NCBI GenBank assembly: GCA_964385045.1
Contig: CAYLNM010000126.1
Location: 1-13,260 of the forward strand
Source: CAYLNM01 sp964385045
GTDB taxonomy: Bacteria; Planctomycetota; Phycisphaerae; Phycisphaerales; SM1A02
Length of the DNA: 13,260 bases
Direction: 5' to 3'
Position numbers and translations under genes: made by a program. The notes beneath the pieces were generated by a model. That model saw only the letters and a program-made list of their open reading frames with translations, did no database searches and was not told the DNA's origin. This document shows positions 1-7,123 of the stretch, piece after piece (position 1 is the stretch's first letter; each line of letters starts with the position of its first letter).

Positions 1-7
1 CCCGGCC

Positions 8-916
8 ATGAGGCGACCGACCCGACTCCTTCCCCTCGCCGGCGGTCTCGCCGCGGCGATCACGCTCACCACCGGCGTCCTCGCGAGCCCGGCCGAGGAT
101 CCGCCGCCGAAGGCCGATCCTCCGGCACAGGCCGATCCCCCGCCCGCCGCCGATCCGCCGGCCGGCACGACCGACGCGCCGCCCGCCTCCGGCGGTTCCG
201 GCAGCGCGGACGAGCCGCCGAAGGCCGATCCGCCGGCCGTGGACGAGCCGGCCGCCGAGGATCCGCCGCCGTCGCAGGATCCGCCGAAGTCGCTCGACGA
301 GCTCCTGGGGATCGGCGGCGGAAGCGATGCCGACCCGCCCGCGGGCGAGGGCGCGGCCGACCCGCCCGCCGGCGCCGATCCGCCGGCCTCCGGCGATCCC
401 GAGCTCGACGCGGCGCTCGGCGAGCGCTCGCTCGATGATCTTCTCGCGCTCGCGATCGAGGGCATGGAGGTCGCGGCCGGCCGACTGGAGCAGCGCCGCA
501 CCGACCTCGACACGCAGCGCACGCAGGAGGAGGTCATGCGCCGCCTCGAGCTGCTCATCGACGAGGCCCGCCGGCAACAGCAGCAGCAGTCCTCCAGCTC
601 CTCGTCCTCCCAGCAGCAGCAGCAACAGCAGCAGGTCGGCCAGCAGCAGTCGCGCTCCCAGCAGCAGCAGCAGCAGGACGGCCAGCAGCAGCAGGAGCAG
701 CCCGCCGGCGGCACCACCCCCGGCGAGGGCCTGCCCCCGGGCTTCCAGGACGGCCCGCTCGACACCGAGCTCGCGGAGGAGGGCGAGGAGTGGGGCAGCC
801 TGCCCGAGCGCGTCCGCGACATGCTGCTGCAGGGCCGCCGCGAGCGCTTCAGCTCGCTGTACGAGCGGCTGACCCGCGCGTACTACCGCCGCCTCGCCGA
901 GGAGGGAACGCCATGA
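8..916 (+). CDS. Secreted low-complexity DPP/Gln-rich protein, planctomycete type
   Basis: Protein of 302 aa with no recognisable enzyme domain. Residues 1-27 form a signal peptide (RR/R-rich start, hydrophobic 8-25, ASPA cleavage-like site), so it should be exported. Residues 30-130 are an acidic, proline-rich stretch with ten DPP triplets. Residues 140-190 are probably helical (SLDDLL, then a segment containing RTQEEVMRRLELLIDEAR). Residues 190-231 are Gln/Ser homopolymer runs. The conserved-looking C-terminus (262-298) has the pattern WGxLPERVRDMLLQGRRERF followed by an amphipathic Tyr/Arg-rich helix. I recall similar tails on planctomycete proteins encoded beside squalene-cyclase-like proteins, but could not check this. 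The ATG at 8 is chosen because it gives the signal peptide directly; too little upstream sequence is present to judge a ribosome site. Its stop overlaps the next start (ATGA), so the two are probably co-translated. The function is unknown; a scaffold or envelope role is only inference. Confidence 0.85.
   Translation: MRRPTRLLPLAGGLAAAITLTTGVLASPAEDPPPKADPPAQADPPPAADPPAGTTDAPPASGGSGSADEPPKADPPAVDEPAAEDPPPSQDPPKSLDELLGIGGGSDADPPAGEGAADPPAGADPPASGDPELDAALGERSLDDLLALAIEGMEVAAGRLEQRRTDLDTQRTQEEVMRRLELLIDEARRQQQQQSSSSSSSQQQQQQQQVGQQQSRSQQQQQQDGQQQQEQPAGGTTPGEGLPPGFQDGPLDTELAEEGEEWGSLPERVRDMLLQGRRERFSSLYERLTRAYYRRLAEEGTP
98..385 (+). repeat. Degenerate DPP-encoding repeat
   Basis: Irregularly spaced copies of gatccgccg-like 9-mers encode ten Asp-Pro-Pro triplets at residues 31-126 of the first gene. 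The spacing is uneven, from 6 to 18 residues, so this is an expanded low-complexity linker rather than a strict tandem array. Confidence 0.75.
572..703 (+). repeat. cag/caa and Ser-codon homopolymer tracts
   Basis: Mostly cag codons with occasional caa encode Q5-S7-Q8 and further Gln runs at residues 190-231 of the first gene. The mixture of cag and caa, and of agc, tcc and tcg, suggests selection on the amino acids as well as replication slippage. The tract is potentially unstable in length. Confidence 0.8.
901..906 (+). promoter_or_regulatory. Shine-Dalgarno fixing the 913 start
   Basis: GGAGGG lies 6 nt before ATG 913, inside the end of the preceding gene. It supports the short N-terminus of the squalene-cyclase-like protein and translational coupling across the ATGA overlap. 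Confidence 0.75.
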
Positions 917-2184
917 GCCGCTCCGCCCCCGCTCCCGTCCCCGTCCGAGCGCCTGCCCCCCGCCGAGCTCCGCGGCTCGCCCTCGCCGCCACCGGGCTCG
1001 TCGCCGGGACCGCGCTCGGCCTTGCCATGGCGAGCGCGGCGCCGCCCGCTCCCTCCTCGGTGGTGCCGACCACACCCGCGACCACCGACCCCGCCCCTCG
1101 CGCCGAGATGGCGAGCCTCGACGCCCCCCCCGCCGTCAGCCCCGGCATGCTGCAGGAGCGCGGCGACGCCGGCCCCGCCGCGGCCGGCGCCGGCGACGAC
1201 GCCCCCGCCGACGAGGCCGAGGCCGGCGCCGAGAACAACCCGGCCGCCGACGAGATGACGCCCGAGCTCGAGGCCGCGATCCAGCGCGGCTTCCGCTACC
1301 TCGCGTCCCAGCAGAACCGCGACGGCTCCTTCGGGCGTGGCCGCTACGGCCGTCACGTCGGGATCACCGCCCTCTGCGCGATCGCCTTCATGGCCGACGG
1401 CAACCTGCCCGGCCGCGGTCCCTACGGCGAGCAGGTCGAGCGGGCGCTGGAGTTCGTGCTCGACAACGCCGGCGACGCGGGCCTGCTCGCGGCCGAGACC
1501 TCGCACGGGCCGATGTACGGCCACGGATTCGCCGCCCTCTTCCTCGGCGAGATCTACGGCATGAACCCGATCGACGAGCGGGTGCGCGAGGCGCTCGAGA
1601 AGGCGGTCGAGATCATCGTCGGCTCGCAGAACGAGCTCGGCGGCTGGCGCTACAACCCCGTCCCGCTCGACGCCGACGTGTCGGTCACGATCTGCCAGGT
1701 GATGGCCCTGCGGTCGGCCCGCAACGCCGGCATCAAGGTCCCGAAGACGACGATCGACCGGGCGGTCGAGTACGTCCGCGCGTGCCAGAACGACGACGGC
1801 GGCTTCCGCTACATGACGCAGCCGGGCGTGAGCGCGTGGCCGCGCACCGCCGCCGGCGTCGCGGCCCTCTTCTACGCCGGCATCTACGAGGACGACTCGA
1901 TCGAGCGCGGGCTCGCCTATCTCATGCGGAACGCCATGCCCGGCGGCCGACTGCCGAGCCAGGCCCACTATTACTACGGCCAGTACTACGCGGTGCAGGC
2001 GATGTACCTCGCCGGCGGCGAGGAGTGGAACACGTGGTGGCCCGCGGTGCGGCGCGAGCTGCTCGGCCGGCAGCACGGCGAGGGCGGCTGGCTCGATCAC
2101 TACGCCGGCGGCGCGTACTCGACGTCGATGGCCCTCATCGTCCTGCAGATGCCCAAGCGGTACCTGCCGATCTTCCAGCGCTGA
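913..2184 (+). CDS. Secreted prenyltransferase/squalene-cyclase repeat protein
   Basis: Protein of 423 aa. An Arg-rich N-terminus and a hydrophobic segment at about 21-43 form a signal peptide or membrane anchor. An Ala/Pro/Asp-rich linker follows to about residue 115, then an alpha/alpha-toroid domain. Repeat hallmarks are QNRDGSFG (134-141), QNELGGWRY (239-247), QNDDGGFRY (292-300) and QHGEGGWLD (387-395), each in a helical repeat of about 50-90 residues, as in terpene cyclases and prenyltransferases. The cyclase acid motif DXDD is not visible: the nearest candidate is LDADVSVT (252-259). Cyclase activity is therefore doubtful, and a binding or structural role outside the cytoplasm is more likely. 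The ATG at 913 is chosen over upstream in-frame codons because GGAGGG at 901-906 sits 6 nt before it and it overlaps the previous stop by 4 bp. It is the middle gene of a three-gene cluster. Confidence 0.9.
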   Translation: MSRSAPAPVPVRAPAPRRAPRLALAATGLVAGTALGLAMASAAPPAPSSVVPTTPATTDPAPRAEMASLDAPPAVSPGMLQERGDAGPAAAGAGDDAPADEAEAGAENNPAADEMTPELEAAIQRGFRYLASQQNRDGSFGRGRYGRHVGITALCAIAFMADGNLPGRGPYGEQVERALEFVLDNAGDAGLLAAETSHGPMYGHGFAALFLGEIYGMNPIDERVREALEKAVEIIVGSQNELGGWRYNPVPLDADVSVTICQVMALRSARNAGIKVPKTTIDRAVEYVRACQNDDGGFRYMTQPGVSAWPRTAAGVAALFYAGIYEDDSIERGLAYLMRNAMPGGRLPSQAHYYYGQYYAVQAMYLAGGEEWNTWWPAVRRELLGRQHGEGGWLDHYAGGAYSTSMALIVLQMPKRYLPIFQR

Positions 2185-2190
2185 GCCGAG

Positions 2191-3465
2191 GTGCCCGTGC
2201 CCGCGTCACCGTCCGCCCCCGAGCCCACTCGCCGCTCGTCGTCTCGCCGCCCCGGGGCCGGCCCGGGCCGCATCGCCGTCGCCGCCGCGGCCACGGCCGC
2301 CGCCCTGCTCGTCGCGCCGCTGGCCGCCGCCGCCGACGACTTCCTGGTGTTCCTGCGCGACGGACGGGTGCGGCAGCTCACCGTGACGTCGTTCGACACC
2401 CTGGCGATTCGGTACGAGGACCTCGGCCGCGACGGCGTGCTGCTGGTGACCGACGTCCTCGCGATCGTCCAGGGCCGCGACGGGGAGCTGGCCCGCGTGG
2501 CCCGTGAGCCGATCCTCCGCCGCACCCGCGGCATGCTGGAGCTGCGCACCGGCGAGCGGATCCCCGGCCTCGTCGGCGGCGAGCCTCCCTCCTCGCCGGA
2601 CCGCCTGCGCTGGATCGCGACCCCGCTCGGCGACCGCGAGGTGTCGCTCGAGGACGTCGCCCGCATCGTGCCGATCGTCGAGCGCGATCCGGGGCCGGTC
2701 GAGCTGGGCGAGGGCGACCGCGTCGTCCTCACCAACGGCGACCGACTCGACGGCTTCGTGGACTCGGTGGCGACGCGGGTGACCGTGTTCCGCGAGACGG
2801 AGCGCGGCGAGGAGCCGATCGACGTGCCGATCGAGCGGGTCGCCGCGATCCGGCTGGTGGCCGGCTCCGCCCCGCCGGGCGAGCGCCGGGTCTGGCTCTC
2901 CGACGGCACGGTGGTCGACGTCGAGACGATGCGGGCGGCGCCGACCGGCGAGCTGTTCGTCGACGGCGAGCGGGTGGGCCGCGACCTCCTGCCGCTGTCG
3001 ATCGACGACGTGGCCGCGGTGCTCTTCGACACCCGCGGCCTGCGGCCCCTCGCGAGCACCGAGCTCGAGCGCGTGGCCCCGCTGGTGGACGATCCCGCCG
3101 GCGGCCTGCGCTACCGCGTGGAGCCGCCGCGGCCGCTGCACCCGAACGCCGCGGCCGGCCTCGGCACGCTGGAGCTGACCGGACCGATGACCGCGACGTG
3201 GGTGATGCCGGAGGGCGCCCGCCGCTTCTCGGCCACCGCGGTGCTGCCCGCCGTGGCTCGCACCTGGGGCGACCTCGAGCTCGTCGTCCTCGACGGCCGC
3301 GAGGAGCGCCTGCGCACGCGGATCGACGGCCTGAACCCGGTGGCCGAGATCGACGTGCCGCTGTCGGCGGCGGAGCGGCGGCTCACGCTGCGGCTGGAGC
3401 CGGGGCGGTACGGGCCAGTGATGGACCGCATCGAGCTGCGGCTGCCGCGGGTGCTGGTGGACTGA
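2191..3465 (+). CDS. Secreted protein: four repeated beta modules plus beta-sandwich C-terminus
   Basis: Protein of 424 aa with a basic N-terminus and a hydrophobic signal or anchor at about 27-48. I see four related modules of about 45 residues, each a strand with G-D/E-R-like turn, a variable middle and a closing DVxxI/V strand: 51-93 (LRDGRV, VTDVLAIV), 114-162 (LRTGERIPG, LEDVARIV), 177-223 (LTNGDRLDG, IERVAAIRL) and 232-279 (LSDGTVV, IDDVAAVLF). Residues about 305-421 look like an NPCBM-type jelly roll (ELVVLDGRE, alternating strands, final MDRIELRLPRV), which would suggest carbohydrate binding; that match is by eye only. It starts 6 bp after the previous stop with GTG. A second GTG at 2197 has GAGGT 4 nt upstream, so the true start may be two codons later. 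The function is unknown. Gene order suggests work with the two upstream exported proteins. Confidence 0.8.
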   Translation: MPVPASPSAPEPTRRSSSRRPGAGPGRIAVAAAATAAALLVAPLAAAADDFLVFLRDGRVRQLTVTSFDTLAIRYEDLGRDGVLLVTDVLAIVQGRDGELARVAREPILRRTRGMLELRTGERIPGLVGGEPPSSPDRLRWIATPLGDREVSLEDVARIVPIVERDPGPVELGEGDRVVLTNGDRLDGFVDSVATRVTVFRETERGEEPIDVPIERVAAIRLVAGSAPPGERRVWLSDGTVVDVETMRAAPTGELFVDGERVGRDLLPLSIDDVAAVLFDTRGLRPLASTELERVAPLVDDPAGGLRYRVEPPRPLHPNAAAGLGTLELTGPMTATWVMPEGARRFSATAVLPAVARTWGDLELVVLDGREERLRTRIDGLNPVAEIDVPLSAAERRLTLRLEPGRYGPVMDRIELRLPRVLVD

Positions 3466-3475
3466 GCGGGCGCCG

Positions 3476-3494
3476 GTCGACGGGCGTGGTCGAC
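3476..3494. terminator. Weak hairpin between convergent genes
   Basis: The 46-bp gap between convergent stops contains GTCGAC, 7 nt, GTCGAC (6-bp stem), followed by a second small inverted repeat, GACGG-A-CCGTC (3492-3502). No T-run is present. It could act in both directions, but the stem is short. Confidence 0.25.
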
Positions 3495-3511
3495 GGACCG
3501 TCACGTGCCCA

Positions 3512-4630
3512 TCATTCCCCGTCGTCGGTGTCGTCCGCGGCCGCCGCGCCGGTCGCCCGCGTCGCCAGATCGTGCGCCGCCAGCATCATCAGCCGCGTCG
3601 CCTTCATCGCCAGCTCGGCGTCGATCCTGTCGGCGTGGTCGGTCACCTGGTGGTAGTCCGGGTGGTCCGGCACGCTGAAGAGGATCGCGGGGACCCCCTT
3701 GGCGAGGAACGGCCCCTGGTCGCTGCGGCGGAGCCAGTCGAGGTTCTCGTCGCGGGTCAGGTCGAGGCCGACGATGCGGTTGGCCCGGTCGACGGCGGCG
3801 GCGAGCCGCGGGGCCGCTCCGACGCCCTCGACGCACAGGGCGTTGGGCTCGTTGCGGCTGATCATGTCGCAGTTGATCATCCCGATCACCCGGTCGAGGG
3901 CGAAGGGCGGGTCGGCGGCGATGTCGCGGGCCCCGTGCAGGCCCGCCTCCTCGCCGGAGAACGCGATCACGAGGATCGTCGCCGGCAGCGGGGCCCGGTC
4001 CGCCACCTGCTTCAGGGCCCGGGCCGCCTCGAGGATGCCCATCACCCCGGAAGCGTTGTCGTCGGCGCCGTTGTAGATCGCGTCCTCGCCGGGGGCGACG
4101 TCGGTCCGCGTGCGCAGGTGGTCGTAGTGGGCGGTGAGGAGCACGATGCCGTCGCCGGTGCCGGGGATGCGGCCCATGACGTTGGGCGAGGAGCCGGCTT
4201 GCTGGGCGAGCTCGTCGTACCAGGTGCCGTCGGGGGCGGCGGGCTCGAGGCCGATCGCCGACATGCGGCCCGCGACCCATCCCGCGGCGAGCCAGCCCTC
4301 GGGGCTCTTCCAGTGGCGGCCGTTCATCCGGTCGGAGGCGAGCTCGTCCACGCCCCGCTGGATGGCGGCGGCGGAGATCGACTCGGCCGCGGCGATGACC
4401 GAGGCGTCGTACCCGGCGGCGTCCGCGGGGCGGTCGGTGACCGCGGCGGGGGCGGCCGGGGCGGCCGGGGCGGCCGGGGCGGGCGCGACGGCCGGGCTCG
4501 CCGCCAGTTGCAGGTCGGCGTCGAGCCCCTCGTCCTCGGTCGTGCGGCAGCCGGTGGTGGCGGCGGCGAGGGCGAGGACGGCGGCGGCGAGGACGAGCGA
4601 GCGCGGGAGGACGAGCGTGGGGCGGTTCAT
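3512..4630 (-). CDS. M28 family zinc peptidase, probable lipoprotein
   Basis: Protein of 372 aa. Residues 1-27 are an export signal ending at Cys28 (TTGC), so it is probably lipidated although the lipobox is imperfect. An Ala/Pro linker (44-63) precedes a complete M28 aminopeptidase fold. Metal and catalytic residues read in order: His168 (TAHYDH), Asp190 (NGADDNASG), Glu227-Glu228 (FSGEEAG), Asp255 (NCDMIS) and His327 (DYHQVTD). All expected ligands are present, so an active two-zinc exopeptidase acting on peptides in the periplasm or at the membrane is likely. ATG 4630 is preferred to the in-frame GTG at 4666 because it starts directly with the signal sequence; neither has a clear ribosome site. 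The gene is convergent with the envelope cluster and divergent from the EamA gene. The substrate cannot be predicted. Confidence 0.92.
   Translation of the reverse strand: MNRPTLVLPRSLVLAAAVLALAAATTGCRTTEDEGLDADLQLAASPAVAPAPAAPAAPAAPAAVTDRPADAAGYDASVIAAAESISAAAIQRGVDELASDRMNGRHWKSPEGWLAAGWVAGRMSAIGLEPAAPDGTWYDELAQQAGSSPNVMGRIPGTGDGIVLLTAHYDHLRTRTDVAPGEDAIYNGADDNASGVMGILEAARALKQVADRAPLPATILVIAFSGEEAGLHGARDIAADPPFALDRVIGMINCDMISRNEPNALCVEGVGAAPRLAAAVDRANRIVGLDLTRDENLDWLRRSDQGPFLAKGVPAILFSVPDHPDYHQVTDHADRIDAELAMKATRLMMLAAHDLATRATGAAAADDTDDGE
4451..4480 (-). repeat. 9-bp tandem repeat in peptidase linker
   Basis: Three exact copies of ggcggccgg plus a partial fourth, read on the + strand, encode the Ala-Ala-Pro repeats of the peptidase linker at about residues 51-61. 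It is a likely slippage site that changes linker length in steps of three residues. Confidence 0.8.
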
Positions 4631-4692
4631 GGGCGGATTCTTGCCCGCCGGCTGCGATCGAGCCACGCCGCAGATACCGCCCCTGCGCCTCC

Positions 4693-4740
4693 GGGCCGCG
4701 GGACCGCGGGACCGCGAGGCCGCGGAGCCGCGAGGCCGCA
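4693..4740. repeat. 8-bp tandem array, six units
   Basis: Six 8-bp units lie in the spacer between the divergent peptidase and EamA genes: gggccgcg, ggaccgcg, ggaccgcg, aggccgcg, gagccgcg, aggccgca. The period of 8 is not a multiple of 3, which fits non-coding sequence. The array lies about 60 bp upstream of the peptidase start and about 90 bp upstream of the EamA start. Confidence 0.7.
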
Positions 4741-4817
4741 GCCGCCACTTCGCCGCCCTGCGGGCCGACGCGGCCCGACCGCGGCCCCCGCGCCGGGGGA
4801 CCGTGGCCGCCCGGCCG

Positions 4818-4823
4818 TATCCT
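4818..4823 (+). promoter_or_regulatory. Candidate -10 box for a leaderless mRNA
   Basis: TATCCT ends 7 nt before ATG 4831 and no Shine-Dalgarno is visible. The TANNNT pattern at this distance is what leaderless transcripts show in other high-GC bacteria. No good -35 sequence is seen. Confidence 0.4.
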
Positions 4824-4830
4824 CGGCCCC

Positions 4831-5274
4831 ATGAAGGCGATCCTGCTCGCGGTCTCGGCCGGCCTCTGCTGGGGCATCGGCGAGGTGGCCACCAAGTCGG
4901 TTCTCCACGCGGGGCGGGTCGGCCCCCTGACCGCCCTCGCGGTGCGGTCGACCATCGCCCTGCCGCTGCTCTGGTGCGTGGCCGCGTGGCTCCTCGCTCG
5001 CCGGGCCGAGCCGGGCGGCTGGCTGCGGGCGGGCGCGGGCGACTGGGCGAAGCTGCTGCTCGGCTCGGGGCTCGCCGCGGGGTTCGGCGGCATGGCGTGC
5101 TTCTACCTCGCCCTTCACGCGGGCGAGGTGTCCCGCGTCAAGCCGATCGCCTTCACCGTCGCGCCCGCCTGTGGCGTGCTGCTCGGGTGGCTCGTGCTGG
5201 GCGAGCCGCTGGGCGGGCGGAAGCTCGCGGGCGTGGCGATGGTGCTCGGCGGGCTGGTGCTGATCGCGCGGTGA
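4831..5274 (+). CDS. EamA/DMT-type membrane protein, half-size
   Basis: Protein of 147 aa with five probable membrane helices at about 3-22, 33-56, 72-94, 103-123 and 129-145. This matches one EamA repeat; full drug/metabolite transporters have two and about 300 aa. Family-like features are the N-terminal GLCWGIGEVATK segment, PIAFTVAPACGVLLGW in helix 4, and GEPLGGRKLAG leading into the last helix. Single-repeat members generally act as dimers, which I infer here. The substrate is unknown. The gene is alone on its strand: it is divergent from the peptidase, and its stop is 10 bp from the convergent hydrolase stop. The start ATG has no ribosome site but a TATCCT box 7 nt upstream. Both ends look complete, so this is not an obvious truncation. 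Confidence 0.85.
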   Translation: MKAILLAVSAGLCWGIGEVATKSVLHAGRVGPLTALAVRSTIALPLLWCVAAWLLARRAEPGGWLRAGAGDWAKLLLGSGLAAGFGGMACFYLALHAGEVSRVKPIAFTVAPACGVLLGWLVLGEPLGGRKLAGVAMVLGGLVLIAR

Positions 5275-5284
5275 CGCGGCCGGC

Positions 5285-6535
5285 TCACTCCCCCGCCGTC
5301 GTCCGCAGCCAGGTCTGCACGCCGGCCTCGTAGCCCCGATTCAGCCGCACGAGCTGCTCCACGAGGGCCTCGTAGCGCGGATTGCCGATGTCGCCGTGCT
5401 CGCGCGAGATCTCGGGGCTCACGCGGATGATCCAGAAGGGCGTGTCGTTGTAGGCCCCCGGTACCCGCTCGAGGACGACCTCGCCGTCGACGACGGACGC
5501 CCGGTGGCTGACGAGCTCGTCCACCAGTCCGTGGGCGGTGGTGGCCAGCGTGCGCTGACTCGGGTCGCCCGGTCGGTGGTCGCCGCGGAACGTCGTGAAC
5601 ATGCTGCCGACCGACTGCCCCAGCCGGTACGAGATGCCGAGGGCGCGATCGACCTCCGACGTGATCGACACGATCACCGGCCCGTCGGCCGGCGCCGCCT
5701 CGCCGTCGGGCCCGCGAAGCTCCACGCGGGCGCCGGTCCGCTTGAGGAAGTCGACGAGCTGCCACGCCGAGAGCCCGTCCATCGCCGGATTCTGGAGGAT
5801 CACGAGATCGGCCGGGATCCGCACGCCGCGCCCGCCCCCGTCGAGCAGGAGCGTCGTGATCATCGGGGCGACGGTGCGGCCCACGACCATGCCGCCGAGC
5901 GAATGGCCGAGCAGGAAGCACTTGGAACCGGGCCGGTTCGCCGCCTGCAGGATCCGGTACGTGGCCTCGACCATCTGCAGCGACGCCACCCGCTCGGCCG
6001 CGTCACGGCGGTTCAGGAAGGTCAGCGTGTCGTGCAGCGGGACGTCGCTGGTGTCGCCCCGCCACCCGAGGTAGACGCCGACGACCCGGTCGGCGGTGCG
6101 TCCCGGCGTCTCGTGCTGGCGGCGGGCGGCCTCGCGCAGCATGCGGCGGAACTCGACGAAGGATCCCTTGGTCCGCTCCGGATCCGCGTTGTTCTGCCAG
6201 CCGTGCACGAAGACGACGACGAGCACGCCGCGCTTCGCCTCGTCCGCGCGGCGGCGGATGAGCTCGATCGCCCCGTCGAGCTGATCCCGCGTCCAGAGGA
6301 TCCCGTGCTCGTCGAACTCGACGACCGCGAGGTCGGCGGGCGGGACGTCGCCGGCCGTCCGCGCGCCCTCGCCGGGCGCGACCTCGAGCGTGCGGAGGTA
6401 CTCGTGCGGCTCGTCGTTGTAGAGGCGGTGGCCGACGCAGCCGACGCTCGCGAGCGACGCGAGCGCGACGATGCAGGCAGCCAGCGGCAGCGCGGCGAGG
6501 CGGCGGCGGTCGCGGGGGCGAGGGGTGTCCGGCAT
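5285..6535 (-). CDS. Alpha/beta hydrolase lipoprotein
   Basis: Protein of 416 aa. The N-terminus (basic 1-12, hydrophobic 13-32, Cys33 in ASVGC) suggests a lipoprotein; LAAC at 18-21 is a less likely alternative. The hydrolase core has the oxyanion-side loop FVHGWQNN (109-116) after a hydrophobic strand, and the nucleophile elbow GHSLGG (210-215) with Ser212. Candidate acid and base residues are Asp296 and His335 or His380, but these are guesses. The pattern resembles lipase/esterase-like proteins of unknown substrate, with a long C-terminus (after about 300) that I cannot assign. A GGGAGA-like ribosome site (revcomp of 6545-6550) lies 9 nt before the ATG. It follows the cytochrome gene by 48 bp on the same strand, so it may be the last gene of the dehydrogenase-cytochrome operon. 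Its stop is 10 bp from the convergent EamA stop. Confidence 0.87.
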   Translation of the reverse strand: MPDTPRPRDRRRLAALPLAACIVALASLASVGCVGHRLYNDEPHEYLRTLEVAPGEGARTAGDVPPADLAVVEFDEHGILWTRDQLDGAIELIRRRADEAKRGVLVVVFVHGWQNNADPERTKGSFVEFRRMLREAARRQHETPGRTADRVVGVYLGWRGDTSDVPLHDTLTFLNRRDAAERVASLQMVEATYRILQAANRPGSKCFLLGHSLGGMVVGRTVAPMITTLLLDGGGRGVRIPADLVILQNPAMDGLSAWQLVDFLKRTGARVELRGPDGEAAPADGPVIVSITSEVDRALGISYRLGQSVGSMFTTFRGDHRPGDPSQRTLATTAHGLVDELVSHRASVVDGEVVLERVPGAYNDTPFWIIRVSPEISREHGDIGNPRYEALVEQLVRLNRGYEAGVQTWLRTTAGE

Positions 6536-6544
6536 GGCCGTCGG

Positions 6545-6568
6545 TCTCCCGAGCCCGAGTCTCCCGAG
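6545..6568 (-). repeat. Direct repeat at hydrolase ribosome site
   Basis: tctcccgag occurs at 6545-6553 and again at 6560-6568 (+ strand), in the 48-bp gap before the hydrolase gene. The copy nearest the gene supplies the purine-rich ribosome site; the second would place a duplicate site about 24 nt upstream of the start. Confidence 0.5.
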
Positions 6569-6583
6569 CTGCCGGGCGAGGGG

Positions 6584-7123
6584 TCAGCCGCCCGGAATGG
6601 CCGCCCGTCGCTCGGCGACGAGCTCCGGCGTCACGGCGGAGGCGTCGTTGGACCATGCCTGCCGGACGTAGGTCGCGACCGCCGCGACGTCCGCGTCCGG
6701 CAGCTGCCGGTAGCCGCCCATCGCCTGCGGCCACTCGCCGCTGGCCTCGAGCGAGACTCCGCCGCCGCCCACGCCGCGCAGGATCACGTCGACCACGCGG
6801 GCCGGGTCGCCGACGACCATCGCCGAGCCGTCGAGCGCGGGCTGCATCATCGGGACGCCGCCGCCGTCGGCCTGGTGGCACGCGAGGCAGAGGGCGTCGT
6901 AGATCCGCTGGCCGCGGGCGAAGAGCGCGGCGTCGTCGGTGGCCGTGCCTCCGGATGCGGACTCGGTGGCTGACGCCGCGTCCTCGCCGGAGTCCTCCGC
7001 GTCGCCCCCCGCGTCGCCCCCCGCGTCGCCGCAGCCCACGAGGATCGCGGTGCTCGCGAGCGCGGCGAGGAGCAGGCCGGCCGCGCGGGCGGGCCGCCCC
7101 GTGCTCGGCGACGGCTCGATCAC
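6584..7123 (-). CDS. Cytochrome c lipoprotein
   Basis: Protein of 179 aa. Residues 1-30 are a lipoprotein signal with a good lipobox, ILVGC, and acceptor Cys31. A Gly/Asp/Ala/Ser-rich tether (32-62) follows, then a class I cytochrome c domain. Haem is attached at CLACH (Cys79, Cys82, His83 as proximal ligand); the distal ligand is probably Met135 in the AMGGYRQLPDADV segment, followed by the typical final helix VAAVATYVRQAW. It should be a membrane-tethered one-electron carrier outside the cytoplasm. The start is GTG 7123, with GAGG 7 nt upstream (revcomp of 7131-7134), and it overlaps the stop of the dehydrogenase gene by 4 bp (GTGA). The tight coupling makes it the likely electron acceptor of that enzyme, as inferred from context. 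Confidence 0.92.
   Translation of the reverse strand: MIEPSPSTGRPARAAGLLLAALASTAILVGCGDAGGDAGGDAEDSGEDAASATESASGGTATDDAALFARGQRIYDALCLACHQADGGGVPMMQPALDGSAMVVGDPARVVDVILRGVGGGGVSLEASGEWPQAMGGYRQLPDADVAAVATYVRQAWSNDASAVTPELVAERRAAIPGG
6999..7032 (-). repeat. 12-bp tandem repeat in cytochrome tether
   Basis: Two exact copies of gcgtcgcccccc plus a partial third (+ strand) encode Gly-Gly-Asp-Ala repeats directly after the lipid-bearing Cys31. The period is in frame, so copy-number change would lengthen or shorten the tether without a frameshift. Confidence 0.75.

Noticed and set aside
913..2184. Calling the repeat protein a true squalene-hopene cyclase
   Set aside because: The toroid repeats are present, but no DXDD motif is visible, the protein is exported and it is shorter than cyclases of about 630 aa.
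3466..3511. A strong intrinsic terminator between the convergent genes
   Set aside because: Only a 6-bp stem with flanking mismatches and no T-run is present, so it is listed as a weak candidate only.
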